A stretch of 64,000 nucleotides of DNA. Source: Rhizobiaceae bacterium CPCC 101076. GTDB taxonomy: Bacteria > Pseudomonadota > Alphaproteobacteria > Rhizobiales > Methylopilaceae. Both the position numbers and the translations under genes were made by a program. The notes beneath the pieces are model-generated. The model searched no databases. It worked only from the letters and a program-made list of their open reading frames with translations, and had not been told where the DNA came from. Positions 33,614 through 41,940 of the stretch are shown here, one piece after another. The DNA lies in NCBI GenBank assembly GCA_003347645.1, contig QDFX01000008.1, positions 62,001 through 126,000 on the forward strand, read 5' to 3'. The stretch's first letter is position 1, and every line of letters starts with the position of its first letter.

Positions 33614-36600
33614 CTAATGCGCTTGAGCGGGTGAGGGGGATTTCTCCTTGTCCTCGTGCTTCTCGCCGCTCAGCCAGTCCGACAGCCGGTCGAGATAGAG
33701 ATAGACGACAGGCGTCGTGAAGAGGGTCAGGGCCTGGCTGACGAGGAGGCCGCCGACCATGGCGTAGCCGAGCGGCTGGCGGATTTCCGAGCCGGCGCCC
33801 GCGCCCAGCATCAGCGGCACGCCGCCGAGCAGGGCCGCGGCCGTCGTCATCATGATCGGCCGGAAGCGCAGCAGGCAGGCGCGGCGTATCGCGGCTTCGG
33901 CGGAAAGCCCCTCGTTGCGCTCCGCCTCGATGGCGAAGTCCACCATCATGATGCCGTTCTTCTTCACGATGCCGATGAGCAGGACGACGCCGATCAGGCC
34001 GATCAGGCTGAAATCGAAGCCGAACAGCATCAGCATCGCGAGCGCCCCGAGACCCGCCGACGGCAGCGTCGAGAGGATGGTCAGCGGGTGGATGTAGCTC
34101 TCGTACAGGATCCCGAGGATCAGGTAGACGACGACGAGGGCGGCGCCGACGAGGAGAGGTTCGGTCGCGAGCGATGCCTGGAACGCCTGGGCATTGCCCT
34201 GGAACGAGCCGGACACCGAGGGTGGCGTGCCGATCTCCGCCTTGGCCTGTTCGACGATCTGCGTCGCCTGGCCGAGCGAGACGCCGGGCGCGAGGTTGAA
34301 GCTGAGCGTCACCGCCGGGAACTGGCCCTGATGACTGATCGAGAGTGGCGCGACCTTCTGCAGCGTCCACTTGGCGAATGCGCCGAGCGGCACCTGCTGG
34401 CCGGTGGTTGAGGACTTCAGGTAGATGCGGTTCAGCGTGTCCGGGTTGCGCTGCAGCTCGGGCGTGATCTCCAGCACCACGTGGTAGCTGTTGATCTGGG
34501 TGAAATACTGAGCGATCTGCCGCTGGCCGAAGGCGTCGTAGAGGGTGGCGTCGATCGTGTCGGGCGTGATGCCGAAGCGGGCGGCCTGGTCGCGGTCGAT
34601 GTCGAGCGTCAGCGTGCGGCCGTCGGTCTGCTGGTCGGTGCCGACATCACGCAGCCCCGGCAGCGTCTTCATCTTGTCGAGAAGCTTCGGCGCCCATTCA
34701 TTCAGCTCGGCCAGGTTCGGATCCTGCAGCGTGTACTGGTAGAGCGTGCGCGCCGCGCGGCCGCCGACATTGATGTCCTGCGCCGGCTGCATGAACAGTG
34801 CGATGCCCTGCACCTCGGCGATCTTCGGGCGAAGCCGGTTGATGATCTCCGTCGCCGACGCATCGCGCTCGTCACGCGGCTTGAGCGAGATGAACATACG
34901 GCCGGTATTGGCTGTCTGCGCGCCTCCGCCACTGCCGATCGCCATCGCGACGCTGGCGACAGCCGGATCCTGCATCACGACGCGGCCAGCCGCCTCCTGC
35001 AGCTTTGTCATCGCCGCGAAGGAGATGTCCTGCGAGGCTTCCGATGTCGCCTGGATCAATCCGGTGTCCTGCACCGGGAAGAAGCCCTTCGGGATGTAAT
35101 AGAAGAGGGCGCCCGACGCGCCGACCGTCATGAAGAAGACGAGAAGCGTCAGCCGTTGGTGCCGTAGCACGCCGTCGAGGCCCCAGGCATAGCCGCGCAG
35201 CATGGCGTCGAAGCCGCGCTCGACGACCAGATAGAACCGGCCGTGCTTCTCGCCCTCGTGGTTCTTGAGGAAGCGCGAGGCCAGCATCGGCGTCAGCGTC
35301 AGCGAGATGATCGCGGAGACGACGATCGTCATCGTCACCGTCACCGCGAATTCGCGGAACAGGCGGCCGATGATGCCGCCCATCATCAGGAGCGGGATGA
35401 ACACCGCGATCAGCGACAGGCTGATCGAGATGATGGTGAAGCCGATCTCGCCCGCGCCCTTCAGCGCCGCCTCCATCGGCTTCTCGCCGTTCTCGATGTG
35501 CCGGACGATGTTCTCCAGCATGACGATGGCGTCGTCGACGACGAAGCCGACGGCAATGGTCAGCGCCATCAGCGAGAGATTGTCGAGGCTGTAGCCGGTC
35601 ACATACATCAGCGCGCAGGTGCCGAGCAGCGCCAGCGGCACGGTGAGGCTGGGGATGATCGTCGCCCAGACGTTCCGCAGGAACAGGAAGATCACCATCA
35701 CGACGAGCGCGATCGTCAGCATCAAAGTGAACTGGACGTCCTGAACCGAGGCGCGGATCGTCTGCGTGCGGTCACTCAGGATCTTGACGTCGATCGCCGG
35801 CGGGATCGAAGCCTGCAGGCGCGGCAGCTCCTTCTTGATCTGGTCGACCGTGTCGATGACGTTGGCGCCGGGCTGCTTGAAGATGATCAGGAAGACGCCG
35901 CGCTTGCCGTTGGCCCAGGCCGCCTTCTTCGCATCCTCGGGACCGGACACCGCCTGGCCGATATCGCTGACGCGGATCGGCGCGCCGTTGACGTAGGCGA
36001 TGATCGCCTTATCCCACTGATCGGCCTTGGTGAGCTGGTCGTTGTTGTAGATCGTGAAGGTGCGGCTCGCGCTATCGAGGCTGCCCTTCGGCCGGTTGAC
36101 GGTGAGGATCGACAGGTTGGCGCGCACGTCCTCGAGCGACAGGCCCTTGGCCGCGAGTCTCGCGGGATCGATCTGGACGCGGATCGCTGGCTTCTGCTCG
36201 CCGCCGATCGAGACCTGTCCGACGCCCGGAATTTGGCTGAGCTGCTGCGCGATCTTGGTGTCGGCGGCGTCGTCGACATCGGTCAGCGACAAAGTATCGG
36301 AAGTCGCCGACAGCAGCATGATCGGCGAGTCGGCCGGGTTGACCTTGCGATAGGTCGGCGGGCTTGGCAGGTCGCTCGGAAGCTGGCCGCCGGCGGCGTT
36401 GATGGCGGCCTGCACGTCACCGGCCGCGGCGTCGATCTGGCGGTTGAGGTCGAACTGGATCGCGATCGAGGTCGTGCCGAGCGAACTCGTCGAGGTGAGC
36501 TGCGTCACGCCGGAGATCTGCGCGAACTGCCGTTCCAGCGGCTGTGCGACCGAGGACGCCATCGTCTCCGGGCTGGCGCCGGGATAGTTGGCCGAGACCT

Positions 36601-36889
36601 GGATCGTCGGGAAGTCGACCTGCGGCAGCGGCGCGACCGGCAGCAGCGGGTAGGCGAGGAGGCCGACGAAGACGAGACCCGCCATGAGGAGCGAAGTCGC
36701 GATCGGGAAGCGGATGAACGGGCCGGACATGCCGCCGTTCGAGCCGCGTCCTCCGCCGCCGCCATGTTCCGGCCCGAACGGCTGTTCCGACTTGCCACGC
36801 GGCTTGTCACCGACGCTCGTATCCTCGAACGAAACCGGAGGCTCGACCTCCGTTGCGTTCCTAGGTTCATCCTCAGGGCGGAAGTTCAT
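33614..36889 (-). CDS. RND efflux permease, MdtB/MdtC-like
   Basis: The 1091-residue protein has the RND layout: helix 1 at ~60-80, a porter loop, helices 2-7, a second loop and helices 8-12. Landmarks are IRFPIATSLLMAGLVFVGLLAYPLLPV, VDDAIVMLENIVRHIE (helix 4 proton-relay Asp pair), GGIIGRLFREFA and LLIGIVKKNGIMMVDFA. The hydrophobic run resembles MdtB/MdtC more than AcrB. A 53-residue polar, Gly-rich, presumably cytoplasmic extension precedes the usual start (MSGPFIRF); the ATG at 36889 overlaps the adaptor stop, which supports the long form. It works with the adaptor encoded upstream; no outer-membrane channel gene is present. Confidence 0.93.
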   Translation of the reverse strand: MNFRPEDEPRNATEVEPPVSFEDTSVGDKPRGKSEQPFGPEHGGGGGRGSNGGMSGPFIRFPIATSLLMAGLVFVGLLAYPLLPVAPLPQVDFPTIQVSANYPGASPETMASSVAQPLERQFAQISGVTQLTSTSSLGTTSIAIQFDLNRQIDAAAGDVQAAINAAGGQLPSDLPSPPTYRKVNPADSPIMLLSATSDTLSLTDVDDAADTKIAQQLSQIPGVGQVSIGGEQKPAIRVQIDPARLAAKGLSLEDVRANLSILTVNRPKGSLDSASRTFTIYNNDQLTKADQWDKAIIAYVNGAPIRVSDIGQAVSGPEDAKKAAWANGKRGVFLIIFKQPGANVIDTVDQIKKELPRLQASIPPAIDVKILSDRTQTIRASVQDVQFTLMLTIALVVMVIFLFLRNVWATIIPSLTVPLALLGTCALMYVTGYSLDNLSLMALTIAVGFVVDDAIVMLENIVRHIENGEKPMEAALKGAGEIGFTIISISLSLIAVFIPLLMMGGIIGRLFREFAVTVTMTIVVSAIISLTLTPMLASRFLKNHEGEKHGRFYLVVERGFDAMLRGYAWGLDGVLRHQRLTLLVFFMTVGASGALFYYIPKGFFPVQDTGLIQATSEASQDISFAAMTKLQEAAGRVVMQDPAVASVAMAIGSGGGAQTANTGRMFISLKPRDERDASATEIINRLRPKIAEVQGIALFMQPAQDINVGGRAARTLYQYTLQDPNLAELNEWAPKLLDKMKTLPGLRDVGTDQQTDGRTLTLDIDRDQAARFGITPDTIDATLYDAFGQRQIAQYFTQINSYHVVLEITPELQRNPDTLNRIYLKSSTTGQQVPLGAFAKWTLQKVAPLSISHQGQFPAVTLSFNLAPGVSLGQATQIVEQAKAEIGTPPSVSGSFQGNAQAFQASLATEPLLVGAALVVVYLILGILYESYIHPLTILSTLPSAGLGALAMLMLFGFDFSLIGLIGVVLLIGIVKKNGIMMVDFAIEAERNEGLSAEAAIRRACLLRFRPIMMTTAAALLGGVPLMLGAGAGSEIRQPLGYAMVGGLLVSQALTLFTTPVVYLYLDRLSDWLSGEKHEDKEKSPSPAQAH

Positions 36890-38076
36890 GTGCCCTGATC
36901 CTTCGGAGCGGAGCTCTCGTCGGCGCTCTTCGCCGTCGCCGGATCGGTGGCCTGCACGACCGTGTCCTGCCTTAGCCGGTACTGCCCGCCGGTGACGACC
37001 GTCTCGCCGGGCTTCAGCCCGCTTTCGACCGCCATGCGACCGTTGGCGACGACGCTCGTGGTCAGATTGCGGACCTGCGCCTTGTTGTCCGGGCCGATGA
37101 CGAAGGCATAGGCGCCCTTGTTGCCCTGCAGCACCGCTTCCGGCGGGACCGTGGTCGCGTTCTTGATGGTGCGGACGAGGACCCGCGCGCTGATCGACTG
37201 GCCGGGCCAGAGCGCGAGATCTGCATTGGGGAACTCGGCCTTGAGCTTGATCGTGCCGGTCTGCATGTCGACCTGGTTGTTGAGGAGAAGCAGCTTGCCC
37301 TTGGCGAGATCGGTCCTGCCATCCGGGGTCACTGCCCAGACGTCGACCTCGCCGGCCCGCTCTGCATCCGCGAGCGGCTGGAGATCGGATTCCGGCAGCG
37401 CGAACACGGCGGTGATCGGCTGGAGCTGGACGATGTCGACGAGGCCGGTCGTGTCGGTCGCGTGGACGATCGAGCCGCGATCGACGAGGCGGAAGCCGGT
37501 GCGGCCGTTGAGCGGCGAGCGGATGGTCGAATAATCGAGCTGGAGCTGCGCCATCTCGATCGCCGCCTGGTCCGCCTGAACGAGGGCGGTCAGTTGATCG
37601 ACCAGTGCCTTCGCCGTGTCCTGCTGCTGCTTGGTGTCGAAGCCGCGCGAGGCGAGATCGTTGGCGCGGCCGAGGTCGAGCTTGGCATTCGCGAGCTGGG
37701 CCTCATCCTGCGCCTTCTTCGCGACCGCCTGATCGACGGCGGCCTTGAACGGACGCGGATCGATCTGGGCGAGCACGTCGCCCTGCTTCACGAACTGGCC
37801 TTCGTTGAAATTGACTTGCTGAAGCTCACCGTCGACGCGGGTGCGCACGGTCACCGTATTGTAGGCTTGAATGGTGCCGACACCGGTCAGATAGACGGGC
37901 AGGTCCTGAGTAGACACTTGCGTAACCGTGACCGGAACGGGCGGAGCTGCGTGATACCGGGCGGCAGCTTCCTGCGCGGCCTTGGAGGACTGCCACCACC
38001 AGAGACCGACGCCGGCCAGAAGGACGATAAGCCCCCCTATGATCAGCGGTCCCTTGCCCCTGTTTTGATCGCTCAT
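36886..38076 (-). CDS. RND periplasmic adaptor (MdtA/AcrA type)
   Basis: The 396-residue membrane-fusion protein has an N-terminal membrane anchor (GPLIIGGLIVLLAGVGLWWW, residues ~7-28). A lipoyl half follows (TGVGTIQAYNTVTVRTRVDGELQQVNFNEGQFVKQGDVLAQIDPRPF), then an alpha-hairpin with many Ala/Gln (~95-160) and a beta-barrel region (about 200-330). The C-terminus is charged. It bridges the RND permease to an outer-membrane channel. It is the first gene of a two-gene operon, overlapping the permease by four bases. The LysR gene upstream in the same direction may regulate it. Confidence 0.93.
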   Translation of the reverse strand: MSDQNRGKGPLIIGGLIVLLAGVGLWWWQSSKAAQEAAARYHAAPPVPVTVTQVSTQDLPVYLTGVGTIQAYNTVTVRTRVDGELQQVNFNEGQFVKQGDVLAQIDPRPFKAAVDQAVAKKAQDEAQLANAKLDLGRANDLASRGFDTKQQQDTAKALVDQLTALVQADQAAIEMAQLQLDYSTIRSPLNGRTGFRLVDRGSIVHATDTTGLVDIVQLQPITAVFALPESDLQPLADAERAGEVDVWAVTPDGRTDLAKGKLLLLNNQVDMQTGTIKLKAEFPNADLALWPGQSISARVLVRTIKNATTVPPEAVLQGNKGAYAFVIGPDNKAQVRNLTTSVVANGRMAVESGLKPGETVVTGGQYRLRQDTVVQATDPATAKSADESSAPKDQGT

Positions 38077-38246
38077 GATCTTGGTCCGGAATCACGGCAC
38101 TACCCGCGTCTACGGGAAGAATTCGGATTCAAATGTAGCTCAATAACGGCATAAGCCTGATTTCGATCCTCCTGATATTGCATGCGTGCTTTGTCAAAAC
38201 AGATTGAATAGTACTTTTTGCCTACTACATTGGTCGATCTGAAGTA

Positions 38247-39167
38247 TTACAATTGCGTAATATTCCGGTTCATGCTGTCGGCCCTGCGTGAAAACTCCTG
38301 CTGAGCCCAGTCGAGAAACACGCGAACGCGGGGCGAAAGCTGGCGGTTGCGCGGATAGAGCAGCGACACCGGTGCCGTCGGCGGTGGGTACTTCTCGATC
38401 AACGGGACCAGCGCGCCGCTCTTCAGATCGTCCTGGATATGGAAATAAGGCAGTTGCGCGATACCGAAACCGAGTCTGACCGCAGGAAGATAGCTCTCCG
38501 GTCCGGTGACCGACATCGTCGTCGGCAGCATGACGATATGCTGCGTCCCGTCCTTCACGAATTGCAGCGGAGTCAGAGCACTCGTCGATGACAGGCGAAT
38601 GCCGACCATCCTGTGACTGTCGAGCTTGGTGAAGTCCGTCGGCGTGCCGAAGCGTTTGAGATAGGACGGCGCCGCACACGTGATGCGCTCCAAAGTCGCG
38701 ACACGCCGCGCGACCATGTCGCTGTCCGGCAACTGGCCATAGCGCACCACGCAATCGACGCCCTCGCGTACGACATCGACCCAGCGGTCGCTCTCGCTCA
38801 TGAACAGCTCGATGTCCGGATATTGCTCGAAGAAACCGGGCAGGCTCGGCAGCAGGAAATGGCGGGCGAGGGTGCCTTGTACCTCGACGTGCAGCAGGCC
38901 CTTCGGCTTCGCACCCGCGAACGCGGCTTCCGCCTCTTCCAGATCGGCCATTAGGACCAGGCAGCGGCGGTAATAGGCCTCGCCGTCGAGCGTCGGGCTG
39001 ACATGCCGCGTGGTTCGCTGCAGCAGCCGAACGCCGAGCCGCGTTTCGAGCTGTTTGATGGCATCGGTCACAGTCGAGCGCGGCAGGCCAGTGTCCTGCG
39101 CGGCGAGAGTGAAGCTCCGCCGTTCAACGACGCGTGTGAAGACGCGCATGGCGTCGAAACGGTCCAT
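38247..39167 (-). CDS. LysR family transcriptional regulator
   Basis: The 306-residue LysR protein has the helix-turn-helix SFTLAAQDTGLPRSTVTDAIKQLE (residues ~17-42) and a CrgA-type effector domain with VEVQGTLARHFLLPSLPGFF. It is divergent from the short-chain dehydrogenase gene (120 bases between starts, with two inverted repeats) and lies 170 bases upstream of the RND operon on the same strand. The dehydrogenase is the more likely target. It uses the first ATG (MDRFDAMRVF). Confidence 0.92.
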   Translation of the reverse strand: MDRFDAMRVFTRVVERRSFTLAAQDTGLPRSTVTDAIKQLETRLGVRLLQRTTRHVSPTLDGEAYYRRCLVLMADLEEAEAAFAGAKPKGLLHVEVQGTLARHFLLPSLPGFFEQYPDIELFMSESDRWVDVVREGVDCVVRYGQLPDSDMVARRVATLERITCAAPSYLKRFGTPTDFTKLDSHRMVGIRLSSTSALTPLQFVKDGTQHIVMLPTTMSVTGPESYLPAVRLGFGIAQLPYFHIQDDLKSGALVPLIEKYPPPTAPVSLLYPRNRQLSPRVRVFLDWAQQEFSRRADSMNRNITQL

Positions 39168-39170
39168 CTA

Positions 39171-39218
39171 TTGTTCGTGCTTTTCGGACAACATTGCCGG
39201 ATAGTGCCCGATTATCCG
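39171..39218. promoter_or_regulatory. Two inverted repeats in the LysR/dehydrogenase divergent region
   Basis: TTGTTCG...CGGACAA (39171-39191, one mismatch) has the T-N-A form of LysR sites. CGGATA-N9-TATCCG (39198-39218) is a second, perfect one. Both lie between the divergent starts, as expected for a recognition site and an activation site. Confidence 0.5.
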
Positions 39219-39287
39219 CAAAGGAGAAAGGTCCATCTTTCCCTCATCGGCCGACGCGATCGGCCATCGCAGAGAAGGAGCGGACCA

Positions 39288-40019
39288 ATGATCAACCAAG
39301 TAGCCCTCGTCACCGGCGCCTCGCGCGGTATCGGCGCCGCTGTCGCCGAGCGCCTTGCCCGCGACGGCTTCACGGTCGTCGTCAACTATGCCGGCAGCCA
39401 GACCCCCGCCGAGGCGCTGGTGCGCAAGATCGAAGCAGCCGGCGGCCGTGCGCTCGCTGCTCAGGCGGACGTTTCGAGCGCGGTCGAAGTGGCCCGCATG
39501 TTCGATGCGGCGGAAGCCGCATTCGGCGGCGTCGACGTCGTCATCAACAGTGCCGGCATCATGAAGTTGGCGACGCTCGCGGACAGCGACGACGCGCTGT
39601 TCGACAGCCAGATCGCCGTCAACCTCAAAGGCACGTTCAACACGTTGCGCGAAGCGTCCCGCCGCCTTCGCAATGGCGGCCGGATCGTCAACTTCTCGAC
39701 CAGCCTCGTTGGCGCGAGGCTTGAGACCTACGGCGTCTACGCGGCGACGAAGGCTGCGGTCGAGACGATGACGGCGATCCTGTCAAAGGAGCTGCGCGGC
39801 CGCTCGATCACCGCCAACGCGGTCGCACCGGGTCCGACCGGGACCGAGCTCTTCTTCGACGGCAAGTCGCCGGAGGTGATTGCTCGCTTCGAAAAGATGA
39901 ATCCGCTCGAGCGTATCGGCACCCCCGCGGATATCGCGGCCGTCGTCTCCTTCCTAGCCGGCCCTGACGGCGGCTGGATCAACGGTCAGGTCCTGCGCGC
40001 CAATGGCGGCATGGTCTGA
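39288..40019 (+). CDS. Short-chain dehydrogenase/reductase (glucose/3-oxoacyl-type)
   Basis: The 243-residue classical SDR has GASRGIGAAVAERLA (cofactor, residues ~9-24) and NSAGIM, with catalytic Ser in NFSTSLVG and YxxxK as YAATK. The C-terminal APGPTGTELFF loop and GGWINGQVLRANGGMV end match the FabG/3-oxoacyl reductase-like group. VNYAGSQ after strand 2 suggests NADP(H). The ATG follows AGAAGGAG at ideal spacing. A divergent LysR gene lies upstream and a second SDR follows in the same operon. The substrate is unknown. Confidence 0.92.
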   Translation: MINQVALVTGASRGIGAAVAERLARDGFTVVVNYAGSQTPAEALVRKIEAAGGRALAAQADVSSAVEVARMFDAAEAAFGGVDVVINSAGIMKLATLADSDDALFDSQIAVNLKGTFNTLREASRRLRNGGRIVNFSTSLVGARLETYGVYAATKAAVETMTAILSKELRGRSITANAVAPGPTGTELFFDGKSPEVIARFEKMNPLERIGTPADIAAVVSFLAGPDGGWINGQVLRANGGMV

Positions 40020-40057
40020 GCACCCTCAATCTGAAATCGAACTTGGAGAATCGTGTC

Positions 40058-40957
40058 ATGAAACAGGTCATCGTCATAACCGGTGCGTCCAGCGGATTTG
40101 GCGCACTCACCGCCCGTGCCCTCGCCGATGCCGGCCATACGGTCTTTGCCGGCATGCGGCAGACCACCGGCCGTAACGCTCCACAGGCCGAAGCTGCCCT
40201 GAAATATGCGGTCGAGCATGGGGTCGACCTGCGCGCCGTCGAGCTCGACGTATCCGACGATGCCTCGGTCGAGGCTGGCATTGCCAGGATCGTCGAGGAA
40301 GCCGGTTGGCTCGACGTCGTCATGCACAATGCCGGGCATATGAGCTTCGGACCAGCTGAAGCCTTCACACCCGAGCAATATGCGGAACTGTTCGATATCA
40401 ACGTCCTCAGCACCCAGCGCGTGAACCGGGCGGCGCTGCCGCAGTTGCGCAAGCAGGGCAAGGGCCTGATCGTCTGGGTGTCGTCCAGCAGCGCACGAGG
40501 CGGCACGCCGCCCTATCTGGCGCCGTATTTCGCGGCGAAGGCGGCGATGGATTCACTGGCGGTCTCCTATTCGGGCGAACTGACCCGCTGGGGCATCGAA
40601 ACCTCGATCGTCGTGCCCGGAGCTTTCACCAAGGGAACGAACCACTTCGCACATTCCGGCTCGCCGGACGACAAGGCGCGGGCGGCGGAGTACGACGAGG
40701 GGCCGTACAAGGGCGTGCCGGAACAGGCTCTCAAGGGACTGGCGGCGCTTGAGCCTGCCGATGCCGACGCGGCGGAAGTCGCGAAGGCCATCGTGAACGT
40801 CGTCGGCATGCCATTCGGCAAGCGCCCGTTCCGTGTCCATATCGACCCGTCGCAGGACGGCGCGGAGATCGTGAACGGGGTCGCCGACCGGGTTCGTGCC
40901 GAACTCATCCGCCGTATTGGTCTCGAAGACCTGCTGTCGCCGCGGATAATTGGTTGA
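40058..40957 (+). CDS. Short-chain dehydrogenase/reductase
   Basis: The 299-residue SDR has TGASSGFGALTARALA (residues ~8-24), FAGMRQT after strand 2, HNAGHM, and catalytic YxxxK as YFAAK. It is longer than the first SDR because of a C-terminal extension. That layout resembles oxidoreductases annotated as retinol- or steroid-dehydrogenase-like. It starts 38 bases after the first SDR, with GGAG upstream, so the two are co-transcribed. The reaction is not deducible. Confidence 0.9.
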   Translation: MKQVIVITGASSGFGALTARALADAGHTVFAGMRQTTGRNAPQAEAALKYAVEHGVDLRAVELDVSDDASVEAGIARIVEEAGWLDVVMHNAGHMSFGPAEAFTPEQYAELFDINVLSTQRVNRAALPQLRKQGKGLIVWVSSSSARGGTPPYLAPYFAAKAAMDSLAVSYSGELTRWGIETSIVVPGAFTKGTNHFAHSGSPDDKARAAEYDEGPYKGVPEQALKGLAALEPADADAAEVAKAIVNVVGMPFGKRPFRVHIDPSQDGAEIVNGVADRVRAELIRRIGLEDLLSPRIIG

Positions 40958-41017
40958 CGGCGAAGTGATCGAACCGCGAGGTTACTCGGGGTTCGATCAT
41001 GTTCTGGAAGCGCCCCG

Positions 41018-41275
41018 ATGCACACGATCATGGTCATTTCCGGCGGTCTTCTTCTTCTCGCCGTTTCGCTATTCGTCGGTCGTGCCACGGGCCACGCCGC
41101 AACTGCCGTGACGATCTTCATCCCGGTCTGGCTGGCGGCCTCACTGGTCAATCTGTGGATCGGCGTCAGCCGCGCCGGTTATACCATTCTCGAGGAACTA
41201 CCGATCCTCGTTCTCGTTTTCGGCGTTCCGGCGCTGGCCGCCGCCGCGATCCTTTGGTGGCTCCCGCGAGCCTGA
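41018..41275 (+). CDS. Small membrane protein, unknown function
   Basis: The 85-residue product has three hydrophobic helices (~4-22, 27-48, 62-82) and little else, with MHTIMVIS at the start and WWLPRA at the end. It follows the SDR pair in the same direction and ends 10 bases before the convergent DUF305 gene. I do not recognise a family. The coding case rests on the clean hydrophobic pattern. Confidence 0.6.
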   Translation: MHTIMVISGGLLLLAVSLFVGRATGHAATAVTIFIPVWLAASLVNLWIGVSRAGYTILEELPILVLVFGVPALAAAAILWWLPRA

Positions 41276-41285
41276 TCGGCCTGCC

Positions 41286-41648
41286 TCACTTCTTGTGCTT
41301 CGCCAGCCAGTCCTTCATCTCGGCGATCTCGCGTTCCTGGTCGGCGATGATCTTTTCGGCGAGCTTCTTCGTTTCCGGGTCCTTCGCGTGCTCCAGCGCC
41401 ACCTTGGCGATGTCGATCGCGCCCTGATGATGGGGGATCATATGGGCGCGGAAATCGACATCGGCGTCGCCCGTGTAAGGGATCGACATATCCTGCATCA
41501 TCTTCTTGTCGGCGGCTTCGAACGCGGCAGTCGAGGGCGAGGACGACGCCCCGCTCGTGCCGTGCGCCGAATGGTCCATCTGGGCGAAGGCGCTGCCGGG
41601 GAGGGTGACCGCCAAGGCCAACAGGGCAGGCAGGATCTTCATCGACAT
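41286..41648 (-). CDS. Secreted DUF305 protein
   Basis: The 120-residue protein has a signal peptide (residues 1-24, ending AFAQ) and then the compact DUF305 domain with the hallmark HMIPHHQGAIDIAKVALEHAKDPETKKLAEKII. The first part of the mature chain has a Met/His stretch (MDHSAHG). Such His/Met motifs suggest metal binding, and DUF305 proteins often lie near copper genes; none is visible here. ATGs at 41648 and 41642 are possible; GAGAG favours 41648. Longer frames upstream are not supported. Confidence 0.87.
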   Translation of the reverse strand: MSMKILPALLALAVTLPGSAFAQMDHSAHGTSGASSSPSTAAFEAADKKMMQDMSIPYTGDADVDFRAHMIPHHQGAIDIAKVALEHAKDPETKKLAEKIIADQEREIAEMKDWLAKHKK

Positions 41649-41940
41649 GGGTGTTTCTCTCGTTACGCTTGAACCTTCCTGACAGATGGCACGCTTCACG
41701 GCGAATTCGAGGCGCTCCGGCCAGTCGGGGCCAGCGGCCTGTGGCCGCCTTGATGGTCGCCGCGAAACGTGGGAAACAGCCGGGCTCGAAACGCGTGCGT
41801 CGCATGCATCCGGCGAGGCCAAAGAGGCCCGCTCCCAGATCGGGACTGATTTCTTGAGCCATCGCGGCCAAAGGCCAGCCACAAGCGCAGGAACTTCTCG
41901 CACGTCCGCATCGCCGTCGCCGCGGTCGTCCGTCGGGAAC

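Noticed and set aside
35243-36898. 551-codon plus-strand open frame
   Set aside because: It is antisense to the RND permease gene and has the same shadow composition; no domain is visible.
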